DNA of 64,000 nt. Source: Marsupella aquatica. Taxonomy: Eukaryota > Marchantiophyta. Both the position numbers and the translations under genes were made by a program. The notes under the pieces are model-generated. The model saw only the letters and a program-made list of their open reading frames with translations, made no database searches and had not been told where the DNA came from. This document shows positions 48,730 through 60,179 of this stretch, piece by piece. The DNA lies in contig OZ316894.1 of assembly GCA_973895155.1 (NCBI GenBank), positions 17,670,001 to 17,734,000 of the forward strand, given 5' to 3'. Numbering within the stretch: position 1 is the first letter of the stretch; each line of letters starts with the position of its first letter.

Positions 48730-49038
48730 ATCCCAGTAAACTTTATTCCTTTTTCTTTTTCTAATTGTTTTTTTTTGGGAAATCTGTGAAACCCCACATA
48801 AAGAGAAGAGTTAGTCACAATAGTTGAACCCAAGATATATCAGTCTCTAGTCAAGAGAGTTACCACACAATCATGCTCTCTGGGCAGGTTTAAAGACTTT
48901 TATGTGCATCCATCACTAGTTTGCATTTCTATCCAGGCATCACGTCAAATGTTTGTACATCCCAGCTTCCACTCGGCCTCCACTTCGTTTGGGATATTTA
49001 TGGTACATTCTATTCTATACATACCAAATTACAAATCA

Positions 49039-49226
49039 CCAGTTTTTAAATTGAAATTGTTTTTTAAGGAATTTTAGCACAACTTCTGGCACCCTCTGTT
49101 TACCCAAGTCACCCCGTATATTTTCCGTTGACACAAGAATGGAACGAAGGAACTCTCTGTCCAGAGCCCGCACTATCTTGGGAATTGTGATATCGATGAA
49201 CACTCGTTCGCGGCCCAAGAACAATG
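49039..49226 (-). CDS. Coding-like terminal exon of an unidentified gene
   Basis: After a CTCCAG acceptor the minus strand stays open for about 60 residues, with a strongly protein-like composition (GRERVFIDITIPKIVRALD, then VPEVVLKFLKKQFQF) to a stop. I do not recognise the family and could not find upstream exons with confidence between 49.4 and 52.1 kb. It may be the last exon of a gene, or an element remnant. The tRNA-like sequence lies just upstream, in what would be an intron. Confidence 0.3.
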
Positions 49227-49268
49227 TCTGGAGATAATTGCACCTCATGTTGGAACTTTCAACAGCAT

Positions 49269-49338
49269 GGACCGGCTAGGAATTGAACCTAGGACCTCCC
49301 GTGTACATCGTAGTGCTCTACCACTGAGCTACAGGCCC
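49269..49338 (-). tRNA. tRNA-like sequence (diverged tRNA or SINE head)
   Basis: 70 nt on the minus strand fold as a cloverleaf. The acceptor stem GGGCCTG/CCGGTCC has one G-T and one mismatch. The D-arm is GCTC/GAGC with AGTGGTA, and the T-arm CTAGG-TTCAATT-CCTAG is perfect. Both internal pol III promoter boxes are good (TAGCTCAGTGGTAGAGC and GGTTCAATTCC). The anticodon arm is poor (at least two mismatches), and the loop would give GTA or, shifted, TAC. No confident isotype can be given. A pseudogene or the 5' part of a tRNA-derived SINE is more likely than a working tRNA. Confidence 0.5.
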
Positions 49339-49359
49339 TTTGTGGCTGTATCCATTTTC

Positions 49360-52190
49360 GTTCGAGTGTGGTTCATTTCCAACACCTCAAAGAGTATTGT
49401 GCTAAGTGGCAAGTGTCCATAGGTTGAACGGATTCTTCCTACCAAGATAAACCCCATTGTTTTCTAAATATCAATGAGAGTTGTTCCTTCTTTATATCTG
49501 GCTGCTACTTTTTGATGTGCATTCGTAACCAAGAACCAAAAAAAAACTTTTCCCTCGCCCTCGAAAGCATGTTTTCCTATAACCATATTCCAGATTGATT
49601 CATGTAACGCATTGAATCTTTCGTGATCTAAGAAGAACCTTTAGTACGTTCTGACTGAAGGTCTTGAAATTCAAAAAAGAATCACATATGAATTTGAAAG
49701 CACTCAAAGTTTTACGTAGTATTTTTCACAGGAGCAATTTCAGTGTACGATTCTGGCAAATTGAAATTCTCCTAGAATATAATCATTGCTTTGGAGAGAC
49801 ATGGAATTAAAAAGTTAGGATGGGATCTCCATCAAACCTTTGCAGTTTGATGGAATTTTATTCTATTTTTTGTATGAAAGTCGAGCATTTTTCTTACATC
49901 ATAGTTAGAATACCTGTTTCCATAATCCCCTGCAAGCTTAAAGAATCCTATCCCAGCAAAATGCTTGGGACAAAAATCCCGTCAGAGCTTATAGCTGGAG
50001 GTTTTGACAATCAACAACTATAATAAAGGATCCCTCAAAATTTTGTTTACAAATTGAAGAGGGAGGGAACAAGCTATTACTATCGGATATTGCAATCTAT
50101 TTATTGCAATATTTTTGACACCCTTGGATTGACTGAAAGGGGATATCCAATGGAGCCAGTGTTTATGACACACTTGGATTGACTGAAAAGGGATACCCTT
50201 GAATGGATATACGTGCTTCTACAATAGGTAGGGACAAGGTACATGTGCTGGCTGAGCACTTTCTAGCATAGAGCCACTACATGGGAAATCGGAAGTACAA
50301 TGGTATGAGAGCTATTTTGGCTTTTTGCTATGGAAGAGGGCAATTTTCTTTTTCGTTTGGATAATATTCTATTTTACTCCATGTTTTATTTTCTCTTTTT
50401 AAATCCTGTAGCAGGGAAGGGGAGTGCCAGAGAGGGCAAGCTAAGAGCAAGGAATATATATTTCAAAGTGCCAAAAAGCACAAACACCAAACCGGGAGAC
50501 AGGGTCCCAAAGGCAGAGCAACCCAATAAAGGGAAAGTTGAAAAGGGAAGGGCTCCAAGAAGAGCCAAGAGGCCAAAGAAGGCAAGAAGTCCCCCACCAC
50601 AACCAAAGATCCACGACAAAAACTAAGAGCCCCCAAAATGGGGCAGGGGACACAGTGGAAAGATAAGGGGCAAATAGAACAATGTTCTCTCTCCACTTAG
50701 TGTAGAACAACCATGCTTGTCCCTGCAATGCCCTGCCCCCTGTCCCCCACCTTATGTAAAGCATTGATTAATGTAACTACTTTATCAAACACAAGTTATC
50801 ATATCCTATTCAAGAATATTGAAACAATAATCTAAAAAATGGAAGGGAAGAAAGCATATTATTAAAGTGAAGCCATGTACATTACAGTCTGGGTGAAAGA
50901 CTTAAGTAATTAAGTTGAATGTAGTTCGGAGAATTGGACTCTTGGACCGTATCATGGAATTCTCATGAAAAGAAGGAGGAGTGCATATAACATAAATGAT
51001 AAATTAATAACATCTAATAAAAAAGAAGGAATTCAAAAAAGAGGATTGGAAGAACTAAATCCAGCAAAATACAAAGTAAAAGCATAAAATAGACCAGATT
51101 AACATAAAAACAGCAATCCCAAGAAGACAAGATAACTTAAAGTGTGTCCCCACCATATATAGCAGCATCAAAAGAATCAGTGATTTGGATCTTTACTATT
51201 AGTATCTTTATTTTAGCATTTAAGTTTTGTACGTATTGATAACCAATGATTGTTCTTGAGCCAAAAAATAGTTTGCATAGAAATAGCTACAGTTCGAAGG
51301 AGGCAAAGTGATCATACCCCCCAGACGATGCAAAGAACTAAGGTGAAGTGGGCATTTAATCTTTCTTGACTTTATTATCATCTCGTTTGTGTATTATGGC
51401 AGTGTCACTCACGACCGTAGTCTGAGCTAAAACGAGTGGCAGACTTTACTTGGCATCGAATTATGCAAATGCAAATACTATTCTTTTGCATATAATGTTG
51501 GTACCCACGGTCGGAGTAGCAGGGGCGTGATTTACTAGTACAGCAGAAGAGATTAAGTGAAGAACTCCAGATTCGAAATATGGGAAAGTCTCTTCCTTCG
51601 CCACCCCCATGGCGATGATCAGTGGGGTTAGCTTCCTCGCTCTATCACCTCATACCATTGGGTCTCTCAATGATATGAAACGAGAGATTCTGTGGATCCA
51701 GGAAACTTTCATCACCTGTCTTCTGCTCGACACCTTTCGTGGTTCCTTAAGTTTAGGACTTTAGTGACAGATTGAGTCCAAGAACCTTGACGGTGGATAA
51801 TTTTGAAAACAGACCAATAGATTTATTTTGGATTGGAATGGAATTGCACAGGAGGCCTGTTGAAAATTGTGCCTCATTCTCAGCCATGTTGGACCTGCCC
51901 AGAGTATTTAAATTGTTTGGTATCATTCTTTTTCGCGTTGAAGAATAACTGAATCTCTAATGATAGACCTGTAGAGCACAACCATTGAAACGGCCACAAG
52001 TAGAACTGTGAAATGTGCCTAATGCTAACAGCACACAACAATTAGTTATGGCTTGCTTTATAATAATAGCGATTTAGGAGGTACATATCACCATAGTTTG
52101 TCATAGGAAATGAAAAAATCCATAAACGAACTATCGAACGCCCTAATATAATATTTGGTAGAGAGATGTTGATATTCAATTCAAATTCTT
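49360..52190. other. Intergenic interval between the tRNA-like sequence and the SYP81 3' end
   Basis: AT-rich; no confident exon. Contains family B copy 5 (50470-50640). A short direct repeat of GACACxCTTGGATTGACTGAAA occurs at about 50115 and 50167. A 51-codon plus-strand frame beginning at ATG 51609 reads smoothly, but has no recognisable homology and is not called. Confidence 0.4.
50470..50640 (-). repeat. Dispersed repeat family B, copy 5 (longest)
   Basis: Contains GTGCCAAAAAGCACAAACAC, ACCGGGAGACAGGGTCCCAA and CCCAATAAAGGGAAAGT, then a purine-rich tail ending GAGCCCCCAAAATGG. It best represents the family. Confidence 0.6.
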
Positions 52191-52860
52191 CTAGACCTGT
52201 GTCTCATACACCGACATGCCAAACCAGCAAATGCGTTGGTGACAGAAAAATCCTCTGTCCAAACAAGAAGTGCTGTTGAAAACAGGTTCGATAAGGCCAG
52301 GGCAACCACATGACTTCCATCCCCGACAACCGTGTTCCCTTCCAAAATGCTGGCACGAAATGCTGTAAACCCACCAAACCATTGTAGCTACGGATTCTAC
52401 CAATGAAATTCCAAAGAGATAAGATATCTGTGAGAAACATCAGCATGTCAAACATTGAGAACAAAGAGACAATGTACTTTTCCAGGACAAACACACAACT
52501 AATTAGCTCGGATTTTAGTGATAGTCTACATGACTTGATCAGCCGTGAGAAAGTCCATCGAGTCAAACACCTACTTGGTATACGGTTAGAGAAATAAAAA
52601 CTAACCTTGGATCCAGTACAGTCCTCAGGCCCGTTTTTCGTGCACACAGAAAACTGCTACCAGTGCTGGAAAAAATGTTCGGGCTATCCGTACAAGAATG
52701 TTTAACCACTTGAGCAAAGTGAGGCACACAGCTTCACTGGAAGTTTCACCTTGGGGTGATGTAATGGTTGGACAGTGAGGTTCATATCCTGCCTCAGCAT
52801 TTAATAAATTGGGATGAATTATCTTCCATAGTCCTAATGTACGAGTTGTGGCTTCTGAAC
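52191..52860 (-). other. Probable SYP81 3' UTR/downstream region
   Basis: No coding exon is recognised. A segment at about 52690-52800 has a TGATGTAATGGTTGGACAG ... GGTTCATATCC arrangement that vaguely resembles a pol III B-box region, but it is not convincing. Confidence 0.35.
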
Positions 52861-55839
52861 TCACTCATACCAATCCAGAAACAACAGACCAAAGCTAAGT
52901 ACAATGATGACAAGTAAAATGTATAAGCGAGTGCTACTGCTCCGTTTAATAGCCTTTGCCAGCTCCAAATTGCCTTTGTCAACATTTTGAGTAGCATCTA
53001 ACGCCTGCAACATCAAACATCCGTGAGAAAGATGCACAAAACTGAGGAATGGCAAGCAAAAATGGCTTCTACATGCGCATACTGACCCCACAAGACAGCA
53101 GTCTCTTGTATACCTGCTGATAAAGTTTTTCAATCTGCTGTGCCTGCTTCAGCACGTGCGTTGAGAACAAATGGTTGAGAGCAGACACCTCTAGCATCTT
53201 CCTCTCAGTCTCTTGCACTGTGTCCATTAAATTGGTCAGCTCAGCCTGCAGCATATCCAATTGTGGTCACAACCTTCCATACAATCTCTTCTGATCGAAC
53301 CTTCCGCTCCATCATTTCATCACGTTGGTCCACTTCACGCAGACAAATGTGCCGGCATCCCAACCACCATTGCAATAAAACAGACATCTATTCCAATGGC
53401 TGTTATCCATCGACGGTAAATTACACGTAGGCAGGAGGATATAATGACCCATGATTATTGTCCTCAAGATGTGACACACCCCACATAAAAGTAACCAGCT
53501 CATGTAACTCATCGATGAAGACACAGGATGTCTAAATCAAAAAGTATGAAGGCAACCAAGCAGAATGCAGAAAGGTGCGGCCATTTGTGGATATCAGCAA
53601 TACACGGTGAGTCAGTACCTGTAGCGTACGAGTTTCGTCGTCCAGCAGTTGCTGAGATTGAAATCTCTCGTTTCCCGTGTTTTGAAAATTTTGCCTGTCC
53701 GCGGATGAGGAACTTTCAATACCTGTCTCTGTGATTCCTGCAGAGGCAGGATTTAGGCCTTCCAGTCCCCGCCTCCTCTTGGGCATGCGTTTCTCTATTG
53801 CTTCTTGAAACCGTCCGGCACGGAGTTGATCAAACTGAGTGGTGACAGCGTGCAGATATTCACTCAATATAAGTACCTAGAGACCAGTAAGCAACATTGA
53901 CAGGGTCAAAAACCTCTCTGATAGATACCGTCAAGGAAACCTTTCTAACGGTTTTGTAACCAGGCGACTGCAAAGAAGCTTGAAAGGTGTTAAGGATTAA
54001 CACCAATGCCATGTGCTAGTACCTACGATGCATGATAGTATTGCTACTTAATAATCAATAAATGAACGATTTACAAACTCAGTCCAGAGATTGCCGACAG
54101 GTGCATTTTAGAGATATCACTGAAAGATAACTAAGAGACTTTCAAGTCATACCATTCCATGCTGATGGGCATTTAAATCCTTATTCAGAGTGCTTTTGCT
54201 CATAGCACTTAGCCACCCCGACCTTTCAGTCTTCTTCTCTTCAGCCCCTATGCTGTCTTTCAGAGCTTCAACACTTTCTCGGCAAGCCTTGACGAACAAG
54301 CCCACCTGGAGACCGTTGGCAGTAGTGGAATGTTAGACGTAAAAAATCCGAAATGATATCCTCGCACAAGCTTAAAATTACACAAGACTTGCCTACTTCA
54401 ACGAACAACAAATCAACCAAGCAGTGAACTAACCAAATCCACGACTCTCTGCGAACAGGAACTTGTAGGGTCTGGCAAAGAAACCAAGATAGAAATGCCG
54501 TACACTATTTCACAAAAATCTATTCATCTCAGAAAACAACAATACCTCATGCTCAATATTATCTCTATCTTTCTCTGTGCTTCTATATTGGTCGGTGTAG
54601 TCCCTCCTATGTTTCAGGATGAATGCATGCATTTCTCTGATATTCCCATGCTGAAACAACAAAGAATCATCAGCAAGGTAAGTGCATTCCAAGCTTCCTT
54701 AAGCCGGAAAAGTGGAGATCGAGGAAATCGGAACTTGATCAACCAGTGCCTTCACAAAATGAAACTTACAATCTCAATGGCTGTTCGAGTAAAAGTCGAT
54801 CGCGGGAGAGAGTTGTGCATAATGAGCGACGAAGATACCTTCGCCAGTTTCTCCTGTACAAACACTCACGTTGGCCTTATCGTAACCCAGAACTAGTTCC
54901 CAAAGCGACCATTTATTTCTTCTCTGTACCAGCTAAAGAGCCATCTGACCTCAATAGGAGAACCTGATAGACTTAAACTGAAAGTCCTTTCCATTTCCTA
55001 CTCTGATTAGTAAACTCCAACGGTTTAAGGAGATCATGTCGACTCCGGCTCTCGAGCCGGTTTGAATCCCCAGAACTCCAACTTCCATTCGTCTCTGGCC
55101 TCAAGGATTCCACAGACGTTACATGCCTCTTGGACTTCACGAATCTATGTTTGACCGACATATAACGGACAGTCGATTAGTCCTGAAGTGCCAAGACTAA
55201 TAGAGTACCTCAATCCTTGACGTGGCATAAACATTCTGAAAATCAAACCTAAATTTGATCATACATTTGCGCATCAAGTCAGTGTTTCTTTTAAATGAGC
55301 CCTAAATTCCAGTCATTCTTACTTCATATTCCAACTCTAAAATGTTAAGTTAAGGTCCGCAATAATCCCTTGCTGCATTCTGTTACCATATATGTTACCA
55401 TATAGCTCCATTCCAAGCACACAGTAAAGTTTCTCCCGGCAATGACCGTCTCCGCTCTATTCCCAAAATAGTTAGTCCATAAGTTGCATTATGTACTCAT
55501 TGTTTCCCTCTATATCCGTGCAGTGAAATGTATATGTGAATTCGTTGATGCACCTGAGGAAATAAATTCACCTAGAGCCATATGTTTGGATACTTATGCT
55601 GGATTTCTTACATCGCACACGATTTAAGAGTTACTTGCATTATCGAATCCATCACCGACAGAACGGATTGTCCCTGAAGAAGTGAATTTCACTTAAAGCC
55701 AAATATGTTCGGATAACTACGGTGAATTTCTTATATGGCACACGATTATAGATTTGCTTACATCATCGAATCCTTCATCAACAGCTGCAGAACGAACCGC
55801 TTCACGGAATCTGTCCGTCACATCCCTCAAACTCCCCAT
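52861..55839 (-). CDS. SYP81: Qa-SNARE of the SYP81/syntaxin-18 type, 7 exons
   Basis: The minus-strand exons are 55839-55762, 54853-54770, 54650-54546, 54305-54153, 53876-53619, 53245-53114 and 53004-52861. All introns are phase 0 and the product is 317 residues (Arabidopsis SYP81 is about 310). This ER t-SNARE mediates retrograde Golgi-to-ER fusion. The N-terminus MGSLRDVTDRF matches the syntaxin-18 start. HAFILKHRRDYTDQYRSTE and GLFVKACRESVEALKDSI belong to the N-terminal helical domain, and YLHAVTTQFDQLRAGRFQEA precedes the linker. The SNARE motif follows (ALNHLFSTHVLKQAQQIEKL) with predicted zero-layer Gln260. A C-terminal membrane anchor (YILLVIIVLSFGLLFL) leaves only DWYE in the lumen, the typical tail. 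Most exons are under 50 codons, so they were found by homology and splice phase. Confidence 0.93.
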
Positions 55840-56631
55840 CTTCAGAATCTCCCCTACTATTACATGAATTCACTCTCAGAAAACGTCTTTCGGACCTGTA
55901 AATGCGAACATTCCACACTTTAACGTTAGGGCACTTTAGAATTGAAAGAACCTGACCACGGCGGAGACTTAGGGGGCAGATGGAACATTTGCACATTTGC
56001 ACTTTTTGCAAAACTTGGATGGCAATCTGAGTCCAACTCAACCGCTATGCAGTTGTTGCTCGTAGTGGATTGCTCAGCTCAATGCTTCGTCTCTGGAGTT
56101 GCTGTTACGGTCGATATATTTTGAGTAGCAGGCCTAGATTCTACTAAGATAACTTGAATATAACCCAAAATTTCCACCGATCGAACACAGTCTACAAGGA
56201 GACAAACAGTAACATCTCAGGCAAAGGACTAGCCTTCGAATTCTTTGGGCTCGATAAGTGATCGATCAACCTGGCTGTCAAAATCCCCACGACAGGAAAC
56301 ACTCCTCACAGCAATCACCGCTCCCATCAGCCCGCTTGCGCATCTGTTCAGTTCAATTTGTCTTTCTACACTCGTGCTTGCATTGCAGCAACGCAGCTCC
56401 CACAGTCCTGCGTTGATTTCTCTTCTTCCTTCAACGAGATGCTGTGCGATTCTCGCCTTGCTCTTCTGTCGACCAAACCCTTTGTAAACGACCAGTACCC
56501 CCTATATAAGGGGAAGAGTGCCACCTGGCCCCTTCCTTGGCATGCAAGTGCTCTGGCTACCGTAGTGTATTTTACCCTTTTTTGACCATCCTGTCCCCAA
56601 ACTGAGAAACTAAAGCTGGGATGTACCTCCA

Positions 56632-56776
56632 CTTTGTCTATGAAGCCCAGATGTACTTGCTGAGAACCGTTTAAACTGACTTAGATAAAATTGGTTTACA
56701 TTCTCTTTGTCTATGAAGCCCAGATGTACTTGCTGAGAACGTTTAAACTGACTTAGATAAAATTGGTTTACATTCT
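56632..56776. repeat. Tandem duplication, two ~72-bp copies
   Basis: CTTTGTCTATGAAGCCCAGA ... AAATTGGTTTACATTCT is present twice in succession with a one-base indel (GAACCG versus GAACG), so the duplication is recent. Confidence 0.97.
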
Positions 56777-59591
56777 TGACTGAAATGTGATCTGTAACAG
56801 GTGTCCTCATAGTTTGCAGCCAGTTTCAATTACATTACCCTACCGATTTCCTTGGTAATTTGACAATTTGACAACCTTCAACCTGAAAGTCGTCAAGACA
56901 TCATGCTATTGCTCTGGATCACCATGACATCTTGACTACTTTCTCCCCAAGGCAGTCAAAGTTGTCAGCTGAGATCTGCCACTGGTTCCTTTTTCTTTTC
57001 GGTGTAAGAGCAACGATTGCTTTACGCACTCCATGGGGATGGGCAGGCACAATGTCTCGGTCCATCTGGGCTTATGTTTCCCCAAACTGATCCAATTTGC
57101 TAACCCACACCCAAAACCAGACAATTTTTTTGTTATTTTTAAATATTAGCCAAGGTGGTTACTCTTGAACCTTACATACAAGCATAGGTCTAGTTATGGA
57201 GTATTTTCTTGCAATTATATACTACTTTCTGACTTTTGTAGACTATTTCCTGGCTAGCACTCCCCCTATAGTGCATTAGGTGTTGGCGAATGAAACATAA
57301 TTTTTTAAATTTTGGCCTGAGGATCATTCGCCTGCCTGTTTTTTAGCTAAGTGATTGGCTAATTTTTGCCCACAAAACATGGCTGCCCAAAACTGTTTTA
57401 ACCAGGCCTTCTTTGTTATTTTAGTTTATTGTAGTAAGAGAAATAGCATGTCAGTGGGGTAATTGTAGCACACATGCAAACAGTAAAACTGTCCTGTTAC
57501 AAGGAAATCAGTTTCCTGGCACGGGAAAAATCCCACTTAGCTAGCAACCTTAGTCAGCCAAAACCGGGTTAGGAAATCCAAATATTGGGACTCCTCTTTT
57601 GGCTAGCTAACTTGCTAGTCATGTGGTGTCAAAATGCACTTGAAATACAAAAGTTGGCAAAAATCAAAAAGACCTTAAGAACCATTTGTAACTTGCTAAC
57701 AATACTCTCCTTGCTAGCAAAAATTCCTGTCTCCTCATATCAAACAATACCTCCCCAAAAACCTAGAAACAAAAAAAAAAAAAAACGAGGACAACTTGGT
57801 GATCCGCTTGGTGAATCTCAGACCAGGAGGAGCAGTCAGACTAAATAGTAAGAGAAACAACATGTGACATAAACTTGGACGAGATAGGGGTTGCCTCTGT
57901 GTGACCACTTTTGAAGGTCTATGCTATTTCCATAATCTGCTCCCCAGAATCTCATGGTTGTTCACTTTTCCTAGTTCTCATGAGCTACTATAACAATGAT
58001 GAAGGTCTAAGCTGGAGTTCTAGTTTGAACCCTGCTCCAAAATGTTGAGAACTTTCCTTCACTTTATGGGCACAGGGTTAGCCTAATAACCCTATGCCCA
58101 GACCATCATTATCCTACACAATCACACTGGTAACATTGTAATATTGAATCAGGAGGCCTTGTGCTGCAGGGATGCAGCGCAGTGGGGATGCCGCTCCACT
58201 GACTACTCAAGTTAGTGGTAGTACATAGAGCCTTCCAGGAACCACAGATTTCAACTTGCAACCCTCATATCATTCTAGTAACAAGAAACCTGTGCAGAAA
58301 CAGCCCGTTTCTTTTCAAGTGCCCTAACAATTTTTGTTAAAGTAGAGCCAATTCCAAACAAAAGTAACTAAAGGGGGAGGAAACCAAACACCAAACTCAA
58401 AAAATGCTAATCCCATTGGTCCCATACTCAATCCCTTCTTCACATGCAAGGGAAATGGAGGGTGTGTGTGTGTATAGTGGTGCAAGCCCATGGTGTCTGC
58501 ATTGGGGCTAGCTCTGGTTCAACCCTCTCTCCCTCGTGGTCTGGATACCTAGGTATGACCCCTTGTGGCAACCCTACATAGAGGCATGCTCCACAGTAGA
58601 TCAGTATGTAGACAGTGATTGTCTGTCCTCCCTTGGATGGATATGCTTTTGGTTTCAAGGCCACAAAAAAACAAAAACTGACCCCCAAAAAACTGAGGAA
58701 TAAAGAAAGAAAAACAAACAATGAAGGCAACTTAGTAGAAGAGGAGTCCCACTACTTAGTCCCACTAACTACAGTACACTGTCCACCGCAATTAGTCCCA
58801 CTAAGTGCACAACCCTTCAAATTTTAGGTCTCACAGAAAATACTGTGAATCACATTATTTCAGATGTCATACTAGTTAGAGTTCACAAGAAGTCACACTT
58901 TTGGTCTCATGAATTGAGGTGTTAGCCTTGAATAAAGCACACTAATTAAGAATAGAGGCATAAAACTGAGACTCAAAGCGGAACAACTCAAACCTGCTCT
59001 CAATACAAGTAAATAGTGGGATTACTGTGATTGGGGTTAAACAAATTGTTCACGCAATTTAGTGCGAGTCACTCTAATTTTGATATCACACTAATAGGGC
59101 GTCTCAAAGCCTGACGTTAACAAGATAAGGTCCTCCCATACCTCCAGTGTTATAGAAACTCCCATAAAAGTTGTGGGAGCCGATCTTCAGCTATTGTAAG
59201 GAACCCGCGGGCTCAACACTTAACCCATAATTTTCCCACAACTTTAGGCACAAATCTGGAAATCCTAGACTCCGGAACTCCAGAAAGCCGTAACTGAAGG
59301 CACATGGGCTTTGCACCTGATGTGGTGATGAGTGTTGCATTTGAGTTGGCAACTGATCAAGAATGGAGGAAAAAATAATATAGGCAATGAGAGAGATGAG
59401 GTAGTAACTCATGCCTTATGGGGGCAGGTCAATGCTACCTCCCTTGAAATAAGTGGGTCCCATAACCTGAGTTATGGAACATATCACAATTCTTTAATTC
59501 TCATTGTTGACCCAGCTTTGACACTAATTATATACGCAACCTACAGTACTTAATGTGGACAATGTAGAGACAACAACCTGCACAGAAGTAC

Positions 59592-59849
59592 GTTTTTTAA
59601 GGTTTTTACTTTTTCGCCAGAGTGTTGAATGTCTAGTGTGTGAAGGAAAAGATGCTCAAAATATTCCTTAATTGATTATTTTCTTGACGTGAGATCTCCC
59701 TCATTTTGAAGGATGACCTTTAGATTCTGGCCTGCTCTTAGGTGGAACACTGGTGGCTAATGAGACAGAAAAATACTAGCTAATTTTCGCCAAAGTGGCG
59801 AATGCTTTTTGGGGAGGTGTAATTTGGCGAATTTTCGACACTAAAAAAC
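59592..59849 (+). mobile_element. MITE-like family A, complete copy
   Basis: 258 bp starting GTTTTTTAAGG and ending CACTAAAAAAC, so the last 8 bases are a perfect inverted repeat (GTTTTTTA). Both subterminal regions contain a CGCCA-(G/A)AGTG motif: TTTTTCGCCAGAGTG on the left and TTTTCGCCAAAGTGGCGAA on the right. There is no coding capacity. Size, AT content and inverted ends fit a MITE; no clear target duplication is visible. Confidence 0.65.
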
Positions 59850-60080
59850 ACGCTGCACACCGGTAACATCGTAAAATTGAATCACTACACTACAGTAGGC
59901 CTTGCGATGTGGCAGCGTAGTGGCTGAAATGCGCTGTTCGAGCCTTCGAGGCTCTGGTCGCCCGATCTCGTAGAGAATTGTAGTACGCAATGGAAGACTG
60001 CCCTGGAAAATCCAGCGATGGCCGATGCGAGGATAGGAAAGGAAGCGCGCCTGAGTCACGACAAGCTTGCTGAGCTGTGG

Positions 60081-60179
60081 CAACACCACCACAAAGGAAA
60101 GCTCAGCAAGGAAGGCTGGAAAGCTTAATCCAACACCACCAAAGGAAAGCTCAGCAAGGAAGGCTGGAAAGCTTAATCC
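60081..60179. repeat. Tandem duplication, two ~49-bp copies
   Basis: CAACACCACC(ACA)AAGGAAAGC, TCAGCAAGGAAGGCTGGAAA and GCTTAATCC are repeated with a two- to three-base difference. Confidence 0.95.

Noticed and set aside
51609-51764. 51-codon plus-strand frame starting at an ATG
   Set aside because: It reads smoothly but is short, has no homology I recognise and no supporting context.
52690-52800. SINE/tRNA-like segment
   Set aside because: Only a loose B-box-like stretch; no cloverleaf or second copy could be shown.
54420-54450. Possible 15-nt micro-exon (RVVDL) between SYP81 exons 3 and 4
   Set aside because: It keeps frame and has splice-like ends, but would insert five residues absent from SYP81 relatives; direct joining of exons 3 and 4 fits better.
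55198-55245. Possible SYP81 exon reading NVYATSRIE
   Set aside because: It has splice-like ends, but the block at 54853-54770 matches the expected SYP81 segment much better and fits without it.
58130-58210. Possible SINE pair with 59857-59960 (GGTAACAT-GTAA-ATTGAATCA)
   Set aside because: The shared stretch is real but short, and no internal promoter or tail could be defined.
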